Source: an uncultured Muribaculaceae bacterium (GTDB lineage: Bacteria > Bacteroidota > Bacteroidia > Bacteroidales > Muribaculaceae). From it: 64,000 nucleotides of DNA. The position numbers were made by a program, and so were the translations under genes. The notes under the pieces are model-generated. The model saw nothing but the letters and a program-made list of their open reading frames with translations. It made no database searches and was not told where the DNA came from. Shown piece by piece: positions 40,391 through 48,770 of the stretch (positions are counted from its first letter, which is position 1; each line of letters starts with the position of its first letter). Where the stretch lies: positions 1 through 64,000 of the forward strand of contig CAJUAR010000003.1 of assembly GCA_910584495.1 (NCBI GenBank), read 5' to 3'.

Positions 40391-42355
40391 ATGAAAAAAC
40401 TATTACTATCTCTCGTGGGATGTGTGGTTGCTGTCTCGGCCATGGCCCTCGACATCGAGCTAAAGCCCGCAAAACACCTGCGCTCCAATCCCAACAGTTT
40501 CAAAACTGTTGAAGCCACCAATGTTATGCCTCTCGTATCTGCGTCGTCGCGCGCTACCGAGACTATGCCCTTCAGCCCTGCCGCCGACCCCTATCAGGCT
40601 GTACAGTTCCAAGATGTTAAAGCCGGCATGATTGAGGCCTGTGCATTGGAATTCACCGCCGAAAATGCTACTTCTTTTGCCGGCAACGTGGTGAAAAACA
40701 TCACATTCTGGACCGGTATCGACCAGCGAAGCACCAATACCAACCGCTTCAGTTCTCTCACCGAAGCAACAGTCTTTATGACTAACGACATCCAGGAAGC
40801 TCCATTCTTTACCAAAAAAGTGACGCTCCCGGGTGATGCATTCACCCAGATTTCAGTGGCCCTCGACGAACCCATGACCATCGAAGCCGGCAAAGGTTTC
40901 TATGTAGGCTACTATTTCGCAATTCCCAACGAAACCGAACTTCCCATTGTCATCGATGGTATTGGACATGCAGGTGAAGAAGGTGGCTGGGTAGCTCTTG
41001 CCAATGCCGGCGCTACTTTCGAAGAGCTGACATGGCAAAATATTGCCGACCAAGTTGGTTTCTTATGCATCGGCATGACGCTCGAAGGCGACAAGCTGCC
41101 AAAAAACAGTGCCGATATGGTAGGCATCCAGACACAGCCCGTGGCCGAAGCCGACAAATCTTTCGATTGCGTCTTTGCCCTTACCAATAGTGCCGCCAAC
41201 AAAATCGACAACATCTCTCTCCAGGTGAAGGTCGGCTCCGCAGAACCCATTATCGGCGAGATGGAAATCGGAGGTCTGCCCTACGGCATGACTGTTCAGG
41301 GCGCACTCTCTCTTTCTACGACCGAAACCGGCATGATTCCTGTAGAAATTACAATTATCAAAGTTAACGGCGAAGACAATAATTCCGCTACTCCTTCAAT
41401 CGCTACAGAAATAGAAGTTATAGCTGCCGGCACAGGCTTCAAACGCCGCGTGCTCATGGAAGAATTCACCGGTGCCTGGTGCGGCTACTGCCCAATGGGC
41501 ATCGTTGCTTGCGAATATGCGCGTGAAAACCTCGAAAACGAACTTATTCCCGTGGGTATTCACTCTGACGACGCTATGCAGTCGAGCTACAGCACAAACC
41601 TCATAAACACTTTCAACGACGGTTCATTCCCCTCTGTTGTACTCAACCGTATGTATAGCGCAGATGTCGAACTCGAAGGCCTCCTCGAAATGTACGACTA
41701 TGTGAGCAACATTCCCGCTCGCGGAAAACTCGAATGTTCAGGTCGAGTTTCAGGCGACAGCATCTATATCGATGCCGAGACAACTTTTGCTATGGACATG
41801 GAAGATGCCGCCGAACGCTATATCCTCAGCTTCGAAATCACTCAGGACAATGTTGGTCCATACAACCAGACAAACTACTTCAGCAATGATTTCCAAATGA
41901 AGCAATGGGGTCAGATTATGCTCGAACTTGAGGGATGGAACGAGAAACCTTATGAAGTAGAAACTATCTACGATGATGTATTCCGCTATGTCACCGCATT
42001 CCGCGGCCACAAAGGCAGCATTCCCGAATCCGTGAAAGCCGGCGAAACATACACCTGGAATTACGGCTTGAAATGGCGCCAGCTCAAAACCTTCATCAAA
42101 CAAATTGATGAGAACGGCGGCAGCCTCAACCTCGTGGGTATTCTCATGGACAAAAACACACTCGAAGTTGAAAACGCCTTCTTCTATCAGCTCTATCATA
42201 AAGACGGCGACACGGGTGTCAACGACATCGTTGTGGAAGATGCCAACGCTCCTGTTGAATACTACAACCTCCAGGGCGTGCGCGTAGCCAACCCCGAAAA
42301 CGGTCTCTACATCCGTCGCCAGGGCAACACCGCTACAAAAGTCTTCATTCGCTAA
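40391..42355 (+). CDS. Omp28-like protein with C-terminal sorting tail
   Basis: A 654-aa exported protein. Signal MKKLLLSLVGCVVAVSAMA; N-terminal beta-sandwich with FYVGYYFAIP; then an Omp28/thioredoxin-like domain beginning near residue 345 with RVLMEEFTGAWCGYCPMGIVACE (CGYC). The end VEYYNLQGVRVANPENGLYI, RRQGNTATKVFIR is the sorting tail shared with three other genes in this window. The open frame reaches upstream, but MKKLLLS is the natural start at 40391. Its 3' 112 bases are highly similar to the 3' ends of the genes at 42639, 45195 and 47134. Confidence 0.8.
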   Translation: MKKLLLSLVGCVVAVSAMALDIELKPAKHLRSNPNSFKTVEATNVMPLVSASSRATETMPFSPAADPYQAVQFQDVKAGMIEACALEFTAENATSFAGNVVKNITFWTGIDQRSTNTNRFSSLTEATVFMTNDIQEAPFFTKKVTLPGDAFTQISVALDEPMTIEAGKGFYVGYYFAIPNETELPIVIDGIGHAGEEGGWVALANAGATFEELTWQNIADQVGFLCIGMTLEGDKLPKNSADMVGIQTQPVAEADKSFDCVFALTNSAANKIDNISLQVKVGSAEPIIGEMEIGGLPYGMTVQGALSLSTTETGMIPVEITIIKVNGEDNNSATPSIATEIEVIAAGTGFKRRVLMEEFTGAWCGYCPMGIVACEYARENLENELIPVGIHSDDAMQSSYSTNLINTFNDGSFPSVVLNRMYSADVELEGLLEMYDYVSNIPARGKLECSGRVSGDSIYIDAETTFAMDMEDAAERYILSFEITQDNVGPYNQTNYFSNDFQMKQWGQIMLELEGWNEKPYEVETIYDDVFRYVTAFRGHKGSIPESVKAGETYTWNYGLKWRQLKTFIKQIDENGGSLNLVGILMDKNTLEVENAFFYQLYHKDGDTGVNDIVVEDANAPVEYYNLQGVRVANPENGLYIRRQGNTATKVFIR

Positions 42356-42381
42356 GCTACAATAGAAAAGCACAATACGCC

Positions 42382-42413
42382 GCAGCCGCCCGGATGGGCG
42401 GCTGCTTTTTTTT
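42382..42413 (+). terminator. Terminator of the 40391 gene
   Basis: GCAGCCGCCC-GGAT-GGGCGGCTGC followed by eight T. The same stem recurs after the genes at 42639 (minus), 45195 and 47134. Confidence 0.9.
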
Positions 42414-42428
42414 GGCAACAAATGCGGT

Positions 42429-42572
42429 CGCGAAGCCATGGAGACGAGGTGTCCCCACCTCGCAACGCTTGGCTGGTTGCCCGGCTACGCACAGGCGTAC
42501 ATTTACAAATGTATGGCTGACGGTTTGCTGCCGGGCGAGGTGAGGACACCTCGCCTCCATGGCTTCGCGCTC
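42429..42572. repeat. Palindromic noncoding repeat, copy A
   Basis: Ends in inverted GCGAAGCCATGGAGRCGAGG / CCTCGCCTCCATGGCTTCGC sequences. Its inner part, read on the minus strand, matches copies B and C (CAGCAAACCGTCAGCCA, TGTACGCCTNTGNGTAGCC, GGGCAACCAGCCAA). It lies between the convergent genes 40391 and 42639. Short ORFs in it are not credible. Confidence 0.75.
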
Positions 42573-42583
42573 GTGTTGTTGCT

Positions 42584-42613
42584 AAAAAAGCAGCCGCCCG
42601 GATGGGCGGCTGC
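42584..42613 (-). terminator. Terminator of the phosphodiester glycosidase gene
   Basis: On the minus strand GCAGCCGCCC-ATCC-GGGCGGCTGC is followed by six T. It is the inverse-oriented twin of the terminator at 42382. Confidence 0.88.
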
Positions 42614-42638
42614 GCGTATTGTGCTTTTCTATCGTAGC

Positions 42639-44132
42639 TTAGCGAACGAAGACTTTGGCGGCTTTGCTGCCCTGGCGGCGGATGTATAGGCCCGTAGCGG
42701 GATTTGCTACGCGCACGCCCTGAAGGTTGTAGTACTCAACAGGAGCACCGGCATCTGCATCGCCAAACACACCGTCTACTCCGGAATCGCCGGTGGACAC
42801 AACCCATAGCGAGTTGGGAACCGAACGCATGCCACCCTTTATGCCGGCACTCCAGTTCATGCCGTCGGTGGGCCAGTTGCACACTTCGCCCGACAAGGCA
42901 TTATAGAGAGTTGCCGAGCCGCCGCCATCGAGATTGAGAGCGTTTTCAGCCCCGATGTTGAGCATGATGTCGGCAAAAGCGGCCAGCGTGCACCCCTCGG
43001 CAGCCCCCGGGCGGCGCCCATCGACAATCACCATAAAGAAACGGGAGTTGTCCGTAGAGTATCCAATGCCGGCACGCGGTTCGAGCCCCGTAGGATTGCC
43101 GTCGGAATATGCGGTCTGTGCCGGTTTGCCGTCCTGGTCCTTGGTTGTGAGGTTCTGCACCTCGCCGTCGACGAGCAGACGGAGGCTGCCGCCGATAAGT
43201 TCCTTCAGGTCGGTGTCGGCCACCCCTGTTTCGTTGAAGTTATCCTTTGCCGGGAATGCGAATTCAACAATGTCGCCCGGTTTGAGACCCTTCAGAATCT
43301 CCTTGCCAAAGTCCTTGGTGCCGGCAATGACATAGTGTTCGTCGAGAGCCGAGTTACCTTCGGAGCCATTATTATTAAGGTGTACGTCGTCGGTGCACGA
43401 ATCAAGAATTTTGAAACGAGCCACGCCGTCGAGACCCAGATATCCCTCCACCAGCTCGGCATATACCTCTTTCATTTCGGAACCTGTGGTTCGGCCTGCA
43501 GCGGGTGTAAAAATCTGCATTGTCGGGGCATTTGCAGCAGCGTTGACAGCAATGCTGTTGTAGAGCGTATTGGGCTCCTTGATTTCCTCGCCTTCGGAAG
43601 CCCCTCCGCGATAGATGGTCATTGTTGGGCGGACGGTGTACTGCGTCATGCCGAAAGTGCGGCGCTCGGTCATATACCAGCGGGGACGGTCCTTCTTCTG
43701 CGTCAGGTTGCCAAAACGGGTGAATGTGCCATCGACCATCTGGTGGCTCAGGTTGCCTGATGTCAGAAAAAAGTCGGCATTCATGCCCATAACGGGTTTG
43801 AGACCGCGAGCCTTGACCTCTTCGGCCTGAGCTCCGACAGTTTTGAACGAATAAGGGTCGTCGTTGACACGGCTGTTGGCTTGTGCCTTGTTGGTGGTGA
43901 TGTCGACCTTGTCGGAAGACATGTCGACCTCAACAACCTGCACCTCTATGTTCGAGGGTCCTCCGAGAACATACAGCTTGTGCACAATGCCTTCGGCAAC
44001 TGTTGTTTGCTCTTTAAGGGTTGATTCATAGGCCTGTCCGGCAATAGTCCATGTATCGGCCCAAGCCTGAGCCGATATTGCGAAAGCCAAGACCGCGAGG
44101 CCAAAGCTCTTAGAGAAGTAGTTATGTTTCAT
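42639..44132 (-). CDS. Phosphodiester glycosidase family protein with sorting tail
   Basis: A 497-aa exported protein. Signal FGLAVLAFAISAQAWA; then an NAGPA-type phosphodiester glycosidase domain (about 60-450) with GLKPVMGMNADFF near the start and the strong family block FFMVIVDGRRPGAAEGCTLAAFADIMLNIGAENALNLDGGGSATLY, in which the Asp and His/Arg positions bind substrate. It removes GlcNAc or other sugar caps from phosphodiesters. The C-terminal tail VEYYNLQGVRVANPATGLYI RRQGSKAAKVFVR matches the shared tail. Convergent with the 40391 gene, whose 3' end is its mirror copy. Confidence 0.85.
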   Translation of the reverse strand: MKHNYFSKSFGLAVLAFAISAQAWADTWTIAGQAYESTLKEQTTVAEGIVHKLYVLGGPSNIEVQVVEVDMSSDKVDITTNKAQANSRVNDDPYSFKTVGAQAEEVKARGLKPVMGMNADFFLTSGNLSHQMVDGTFTRFGNLTQKKDRPRWYMTERRTFGMTQYTVRPTMTIYRGGASEGEEIKEPNTLYNSIAVNAAANAPTMQIFTPAAGRTTGSEMKEVYAELVEGYLGLDGVARFKILDSCTDDVHLNNNGSEGNSALDEHYVIAGTKDFGKEILKGLKPGDIVEFAFPAKDNFNETGVADTDLKELIGGSLRLLVDGEVQNLTTKDQDGKPAQTAYSDGNPTGLEPRAGIGYSTDNSRFFMVIVDGRRPGAAEGCTLAAFADIMLNIGAENALNLDGGGSATLYNALSGEVCNWPTDGMNWSAGIKGGMRSVPNSLWVVSTGDSGVDGVFGDADAGAPVEYYNLQGVRVANPATGLYIRRQGSKAAKVFVR

Positions 44133-44178
44133 ATCGTAATTGTGTGTTGAAAAGGTTGGTATTAGAGCACTAAGTTAG

Positions 44179-44208
44179 CAAAATTATTCCATCCTCGTCC
44201 CACGGCAA
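44179..44208 (-). promoter_or_regulatory. Promoter of the phosphodiester glycosidase gene
   Basis: On the minus strand TTG (44208-44206) and TAATTTTG (44186-44179) are 19 bp apart. The ATG is 46 nt further down. Confidence 0.6.
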
Positions 44209-44241
44209 CTCGGCATTAGAAAATTTTAACAATTTAGCGGA

Positions 44242-44318
44242 AGAGTGAAAAGTGAAAAGTGAAAAGTGAAGAGTGAAGAGTGAAGAGTGAAAAGTGAAGA
44301 GTGAAGGGTGAAGGGTGA
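44242..44318. repeat. Heptamer tandem repeat, 11 units
   Basis: Eleven exact-register 7-bp units of the form ARRGTGA (AGAGTGA, AAAGTGA, AGGGTGA). The array stops exactly where the 114-bp inverted repeat begins. A partial inverted unit (CTCTTCACTC) lies just outside the other end of the element at 45021. Confidence 0.9.
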
Positions 44319-44432
44319 GGCAAGCGCAAAACTGTCGAAGACAGTTCCTTTGACTAACCCCAGCTTTACGAAGTTAGCTGGGGCTACGATGCCAACCCAA
44401 CAAAAACAAGGTCGAAGACCTTGCCCACGTCA
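44319..44432. repeat. Left 114-bp inverted repeat of the element
   Basis: Hairpins at 44330-44346 (GAA loop), 44358-44383 and 44407-44423 (GAA loop). The last three bases are the stop codon of the transposase. The inner end reads TTGCCCACGTCA. Confidence 0.9.
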
Positions 44433-44879
44433 CGTCAGTGCTCCCTGATGCCATTCTATGCCATACTCCAGACAAAATGCCTTCATTTCATCATCAAAAG
44501 TTTGTCTGTCTACATAGTGGTGTCCTTCTTGCCCCTTTATATAGTCTATTACGGCATCTGCTCCTGATTTATCAACAGTGAAGGCATAATATTCCTTTCC
44601 CCATCCCTCAAAATCAGGAAAATCCTTGCGGCATTTTAGCCACCTGCTGCTGCCTTGTTTGAGAGCCTGTACTAATTCAGAGAGAGCAACTGACGGATGG
44701 AGGTCAATCAGCATGTGAATATGGTTTGAAATACCGTTCATTCGCCATAATCTGCAATTTCGATGTTCCAGGATGCCATACAGATATTTATACAACTCCC
44801 TTTTATGGCTTTCAGGAATTGTCAGTTTGCGGTTCTTTGTGTTGATTACCACATGATATAATGCACAGACCTTACTCAT
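44430..44879 (-). CDS. tnpA: HUH (Y1) transposase, IS200/IS605 or RAYT type
   Basis: A 149-aa protein of the usual IS200 TnpA length. The metal-binding HUH motif is GISNHIHMLIDLHP (HIH) and the catalytic tyrosine is in DAVIDYIKGQEGHH, so it looks active. It cuts and joins single-stranded DNA at hairpin-marked sites. An upstream ATG at 44915 lies in the inverted repeat; the ATG at 44879 begins MSKVCALYHVV, the family start, and lies 5 nt after a -7 box (TAACTTTG on the minus strand, 44892-44885), so the mRNA would be leaderless. Confidence 0.9.
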   Translation of the reverse strand: MSKVCALYHVVINTKNRKLTIPESHKRELYKYLYGILEHRNCRLWRMNGISNHIHMLIDLHPSVALSELVQALKQGSSRWLKCRKDFPDFEGWGKEYYAFTVDKSGADAVIDYIKGQEGHHYVDRQTFDDEMKAFCLEYGIEWHQGALT

Positions 44880-44884
44880 AATGG

Positions 44885-44892
44885 CAAAGTTA
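44885..44892 (-). promoter_or_regulatory. -7 box of the transposase gene
   Basis: TAACTTTG on the minus strand, 5 nt before the ATG, just inside the right inverted repeat. Confidence 0.55.
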
Positions 44893-44903
44893 GAGAAAAA
44901 TGC

Positions 44904-45017
44904 TGACGTGGGCAAGGTCTTCGACCTTGTTTTTGTTGGGTGGGCATCGTAGCCCCAGCTAACTTCGTAAAGCTGGGGTTAGTCAAAGGAACTGTCTTCG
45001 ACAGTTTTGCGCTTGCC
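44904..45017. repeat. Right 114-bp inverted repeat of the element
   Basis: Mirror copy of 44319-44432 with one difference (CCAACCC versus CCCACCC when aligned). It holds the same three hairpins in reverse order. Confidence 0.9.
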
Positions 45018-45101
45018 CCACTCTTCACTCCTCTTCGCATTCGCTTTTTCGCTTTTTTTTCGCTTTGAAAGAAAAGAGCTTAATTATTTTTCGTTTTTTT
45101 C

Positions 45102-45132
45102 TTTGCTGTTAAAATTTTTTTTTATAACTTTG
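45102..45132 (+). promoter_or_regulatory. Promoter of the 45195 gene
   Basis: TTTG (45102-45105) and TAACTTTG (45125-45132) are 19 bp apart. It lies 84 bp outside the right inverted repeat of the mobile element. Confidence 0.7.
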
Positions 45133-45194
45133 CCGACGAAGACCTTAAGCAGGCCTCCCATAACAAACACAATCATTAACCTAATTTTTTAAGC

Positions 45195-46697
45195 ATGAAA
45201 AAACTTTTACTTTCTGCTCTGCTCGTAGCCGGCGCAGCAAGCTATGCTACTGCAGAAGAAGTCGTTGTCTTCTCCGAAGATTTCGAATGGCTCGCACCCT
45301 GGTCTGCTGTCGGCGGCAGCAAAGGTCCTGCCGGCGATACTGTTGGCAAAAACAATTCAGATGAATATTGCCCTCAGCTCAGCACCAGCAAAATAGAAGG
45401 TGTCTCCACATGGGATACTCTTTTGGAAAAAGGATACAGTTTCATAAGTGTAAAGGATCCTTCTAAAGACAAAGACCGTCCCGCAAATCAGAACGTTTAC
45501 CTGCAGACAAACTATCTTAAATTCGGTCTGACAGGCTATCAGTCCGGCATCATCCTTCCTTCAATGGAAGTACCCGCCGGCGAAACAGCCACTCTTTCGT
45601 TCTCATTTTGCACAATTCGTCAAGGTTCAGGCGTATTCGACAAAACTGAACTTGTTGCAATCGTAGCCAACGGCGAAGAAGAAGTGCAATATCCCATCGA
45701 TTTGGTTTACCTCGAAGATGGTGCCGACTATGCATGGAATACCGTTTCGGTAGAACTCACCGGAGCAACAATCAACGCCGACACCAAAATCACTGTCCGC
45801 AACGCCGACAGCCAGTGGCCCGATCCCTCTGTTAAACGTTGGTGCATGGACAACATTAAAGTAACCTACGACAACGCCGGCGGCGACACCCCCGAACCCG
45901 GTGAAGGCCGCGTATTCTACGAAGACAACTTTGCATGGCTCGCACCCTGGGCCGAAGCCGACCAGCTTGGCGACCCCGTGGGCACCGACGACATTAACGC
46001 CAAGACTGTTGCCGTTAAGGAAACATCTTCAATCGACGGTTACACCGTATTCCAATACATGATGGGCTCTTCGCTCAATCCTGAATTCTTCGTAGAGGGT
46101 CATCCCGGTTACGAAACCCGTCTCTACCCCAACTCGGGCGACTACACCACCGTTCAGGCTGCCAAGGATTACTTCCGTATCGGTCTTCCCGGTACCACCG
46201 GCGGTCTCCGTGCCCGCAAATTCGCAGTTCCCGAAGATGCCGAAGGCTTCTACCTGATTTTCGAATGGTGCCCCGTCAAGAACGCTAACGGCGAATACGA
46301 CGACGCAGAGCTCGAACTCACCTCGCGCAGCTCAAACGCAATCGTTCCCAGCATCAAGCACAACATGCAGACCGGCGAACCCTATCGTTGGATAACCGAA
46401 GTTGTCGACCTGTTCGAATATAACTTCACTCCTATGGCCTCCTTCAACCCCGTTCTCCAAAACATCAGCTCGCAGTGCGTCAGCGGTGGCGTATGCGCAG
46501 CCAATGCCAATTGGTACCTCGGCAGCCTCCGCTACTGCGAAAGCATTAACTCTGGCGTTAACAACATCGCCGTTGAAGACAACGCCAACGCTCCCGTTGA
46601 ATACTTCAACCTGCAGGGCGTTCGCGTAGCCAACCCCGAAAACGGTCTCTACATCCGTCGTCAGGGCAACAAGGCTACCAAAATCCTCGTTCGCTAA
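45195..46697 (+). CDS. Secreted two-domain jelly-roll-like protein with sorting tail (paralogue 1)
   Basis: A 500-aa exported protein. Signal MKKLLLSALLVAGAASYATA; two similar beta-sandwich domains, each opening with an E-D-F/N-x-W-L-A-P-W block (VFSEDFEWLAPW at about 26 and VFYEDNFAWLAPWAEA at about 237). Each contains a strand with F-x-F-x-W/C-P/T and a Trp/Met-D-N-I/L motif (RWCMDNIKVTY). This pattern is like MAM or carbohydrate-binding jelly rolls. The tail VEYFNLQGVRVANPENGLYI RRQGNKATKILVR is identical to that of the 47134 gene. Function unknown. Confidence 0.7.
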   Translation: MKKLLLSALLVAGAASYATAEEVVVFSEDFEWLAPWSAVGGSKGPAGDTVGKNNSDEYCPQLSTSKIEGVSTWDTLLEKGYSFISVKDPSKDKDRPANQNVYLQTNYLKFGLTGYQSGIILPSMEVPAGETATLSFSFCTIRQGSGVFDKTELVAIVANGEEEVQYPIDLVYLEDGADYAWNTVSVELTGATINADTKITVRNADSQWPDPSVKRWCMDNIKVTYDNAGGDTPEPGEGRVFYEDNFAWLAPWAEADQLGDPVGTDDINAKTVAVKETSSIDGYTVFQYMMGSSLNPEFFVEGHPGYETRLYPNSGDYTTVQAAKDYFRIGLPGTTGGLRARKFAVPEDAEGFYLIFEWCPVKNANGEYDDAELELTSRSSNAIVPSIKHNMQTGEPYRWITEVVDLFEYNFTPMASFNPVLQNISSQCVSGGVCAANANWYLGSLRYCESINSGVNNIAVEDNANAPVEYFNLQGVRVANPENGLYIRRQGNKATKILVR

Positions 46698-46723
46698 GCA
46701 ACGACACAAAAGCACAATATGCC

Positions 46724-46755
46724 GCAGCCGCCCGGATGGGCGGCTGCTTTTTTTT
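46724..46755 (+). terminator. Terminator of the 45195 gene
   Basis: GCAGCCGCCC-GGAT-GGGCGGCTGC followed by eight T; same stem and loop as at 42382. Confidence 0.9.
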
Positions 46756-46768
46756 GGCAACAAATGCG

Positions 46769-46990
46769 GTCGCGAAGCCATGGATGCGAGGTGTCCTTTT
46801 AGCAAATGCGAGCGCGAAGCCATGGAGGCGAGGTGTCCTCACCTCGCACGGCAGCAAACCGTCAGCCAACATTTCAAAAAATGTACGCCTCTGTGTAGCC
46901 GGGCAACCAGCCAACCGGGCGAGGTGGGGCTGTCGCCTTTTCATTGTCTATTTGGCACTAACGTGCATGGTCGCATCCATGGCTTCGCGC
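46769..46990. repeat. Palindromic noncoding repeat, copy B
   Basis: It starts with TCGCGAAGCCATGGATGCGA, has a second, slightly different start at 46811 (GCGCGAAGCCATGGAGGCGA) and ends TCGCATCCATGGCTTCGCGC. The inside carries ACATTTCAAAAAATGT, a small palindrome, and the block GTCGCCTTTTCATTGTCTAT. The rest of the 436-bp gap holds the promoter of the next gene. Confidence 0.75.
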
Positions 46991-47028
46991 TGCAGATTCA
47001 AACTATTACTAAATTTTTTGAGTAAATA

Positions 47029-47060
47029 TTTGCCTGTTACAAAAATAGTTCATACCTTTG
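47029..47060 (+). promoter_or_regulatory. Promoter of the 47134 gene
   Basis: TTTG (47029-47032) and TACCTTTG (47053-47060) are 20 bp apart; the leader to the ATG is about 70 nt. Confidence 0.7.
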
Positions 47061-47133
47061 CCACCGAAAGCACAAACCTAACACCATTCAATAAACACAA
47101 TTATTAACAATCAACCCTCCTCCTCAAAAAATC

Positions 47134-48744
47134 ATGAAAAAACTTTTACTCCCTGCTCTGCTTTTAGCCGGTGCCGCAAGCTACGCTAATGCAGAAGAAG
47201 TCGTGCTTTTCAGCGAAGACTTCGAATTTATCGAACCGTGGGTCGCTCCCAACAATGCAGTTGACAACTTTGCACTCGAAGGCGCAGAAGCTTACCAAAC
47301 CAGCACACCCCGCACCGACAGCTCCTTCATCCTCGACGAAGAAAAAGGCGATACCGAAGGTAAATATTACCTCCGCAACGCCATCCAGGGCAAAGAACGT
47401 AACTACTGGTGTGTAGGTTACGACAAAAACGGCAATCAGGAAAACCAGTACATGGGCGCCAACTCCTACTACTTTGGCAAAAACTGGCTTAAATTCGGCA
47501 AAACCGATGCACAAGCCAACTTCCGCTTCCAGCCCGCAGACGGCCAAGCCGAAGACTTCGTAAAACCTATCGGCACACCTGCAACCCTTACTTTTAACTG
47601 GGCTCCCTGGGCAGCCTGCCCCAAAGATGAAAACGGCAATTACTATATCGGCGATGTTGATGAAGTTACACTCGACATCATTGTCGGAACTGAAGTAATC
47701 GACCAGGTGACACACAACCTGCCCGCAGGCTCACCTCTCAAATGGCTCGAAGCAAGCATCGACCTCACCGACTTCGAAATCACACCCAAAACCCGCATCT
47801 TTATCCAGCCTACAGCCGAATACTGGGGTGTTGCAAAATCGGGCAAACACCGCTGGTGTCTCGACAACCTGAAGGTTGTCTATGGCGAAGCTGAAGGCGG
47901 CAACGAAGGCGAAGGCAACGTATGGTACAGCGAAGACTTCAACAAGATGTTCGAACCCTGGTACGGCCTTCTCGACTTCACCGACCCCGTGGGCACCAAC
48001 GACACCACCGGCGACCTCGGTATTAGCATGTTCGACGAAACTCCCGCTGCCAACGGCGCTACCATTAAGACTGCCTTCATGGACCCGACCCTCGTAACTG
48101 TTGCCGGTGGACAAGAATTCTGCAAGCCCAACAACTTCCTCTGCTGGATTCTCGATGGCAAACTTCACGCCAGCTACTACGTTTATCGTTTTCACAAGGG
48201 CTATATCCGCTTCGGTGTCGACAACATCCTCGGTGGTGTATGTCTACCTTCGGTAACCATCCCCGAAGATGCCGAAAATGTTTACTTCGAATTTGACTGG
48301 TGCCCCACCAAGAACGCTAACGGCGAATACTCCGAAGCTGTTCTCCAAGTTGCCCAGCAGGACGAAGCCGCTATCTTCATCCCCGAAATCCACCACAACA
48401 TGCAGACCGGCGACCCCTATGCATGGAAACATGAATGTTTCAACCTCTACGAAGATTGCGACAACTTCACACCCAACACCCTCCGCTTCCTGATTTCGAC
48501 ATCTAAAGCAGCCGGCCTTGGCTGGCCCGAAGGTGACGGCAAGAAAGTTGACGGTTCGTTCTACCTCGACAACATCCGCATCTCCGACAAGGCCTCCAGC
48601 GGTGTTAACAACATTGCCGTTGAAAACAACAACAACGCTCCCGTTGAATACTTCAACCTGCAGGGCGTTCGCGTAGCCAACCCCGAAAACGGTCTCTACA
48701 TCCGTCGTCAGGGCAACAAGGCTACCAAAATCCTCGTTCGCTAA
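47134..48744 (+). CDS. Secreted two-domain jelly-roll-like protein with sorting tail (paralogue 2)
   Basis: A 536-aa paralogue of the 45195 protein. Signal MKKLLLPALLLAGAASYANA, nearly the same as its neighbour's; domain 1 opens VLFSEDFEFIEPWVAP, domain 2 opens VWYSEDFNKMFEPWYGL at about 262. Shared motifs include HRWCLDNLKVVY, FDWCPTKNANGEYSEA and HHNMQTGDPYAW. The last 40 codons, the stop and the terminator are nearly identical in DNA to those of 45195 while the domains have diverged. Function unknown; probably surface-exposed glycan binding or adhesion. Confidence 0.7.
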   Translation: MKKLLLPALLLAGAASYANAEEVVLFSEDFEFIEPWVAPNNAVDNFALEGAEAYQTSTPRTDSSFILDEEKGDTEGKYYLRNAIQGKERNYWCVGYDKNGNQENQYMGANSYYFGKNWLKFGKTDAQANFRFQPADGQAEDFVKPIGTPATLTFNWAPWAACPKDENGNYYIGDVDEVTLDIIVGTEVIDQVTHNLPAGSPLKWLEASIDLTDFEITPKTRIFIQPTAEYWGVAKSGKHRWCLDNLKVVYGEAEGGNEGEGNVWYSEDFNKMFEPWYGLLDFTDPVGTNDTTGDLGISMFDETPAANGATIKTAFMDPTLVTVAGGQEFCKPNNFLCWILDGKLHASYYVYRFHKGYIRFGVDNILGGVCLPSVTIPEDAENVYFEFDWCPTKNANGEYSEAVLQVAQQDEAAIFIPEIHHNMQTGDPYAWKHECFNLYEDCDNFTPNTLRFLISTSKAAGLGWPEGDGKKVDGSFYLDNIRISDKASSGVNNIAVENNNNAPVEYFNLQGVRVANPENGLYIRRQGNKATKILVR

Positions 48745-48770
48745 GCAACGACAGAAAAGCACAATACGCC

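Larger units (their letters stand above)
44319..45017 (-). mobile_element. IS200/RAYT-like element with 114-bp inverted repeats
   Basis: Bases 44319-44432 and 44904-45017 are inverse copies with one mismatch (113 of 114). Each holds three hairpins: AACTGTC-GAA-GACAGTT, an 8-bp stem CCCCAGCT/AGCTGGGG, and CAAGGTC-GAA-GACCTTG. Between them lies one HUH transposase gene on the minus strand with its own -7 box. Classic IS200 ends are single different hairpins, not long mirror copies, so this resembles a REP-associated transposase flanked by its REP clusters. Confidence 0.85.

Noticed and set aside
42438..42689. Short ORFs in the palindromic repeats (also at 46736-47107 and 48811-49149)
   Set aside because: They arise from the repeat family, change frame between copies, and lack plausible starts; the repeats are better read as noncoding.
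44242..44318. CRISPR array
   Set aside because: Units are 7 bp in direct tandem without spacers; no cas genes are present anywhere in the window.
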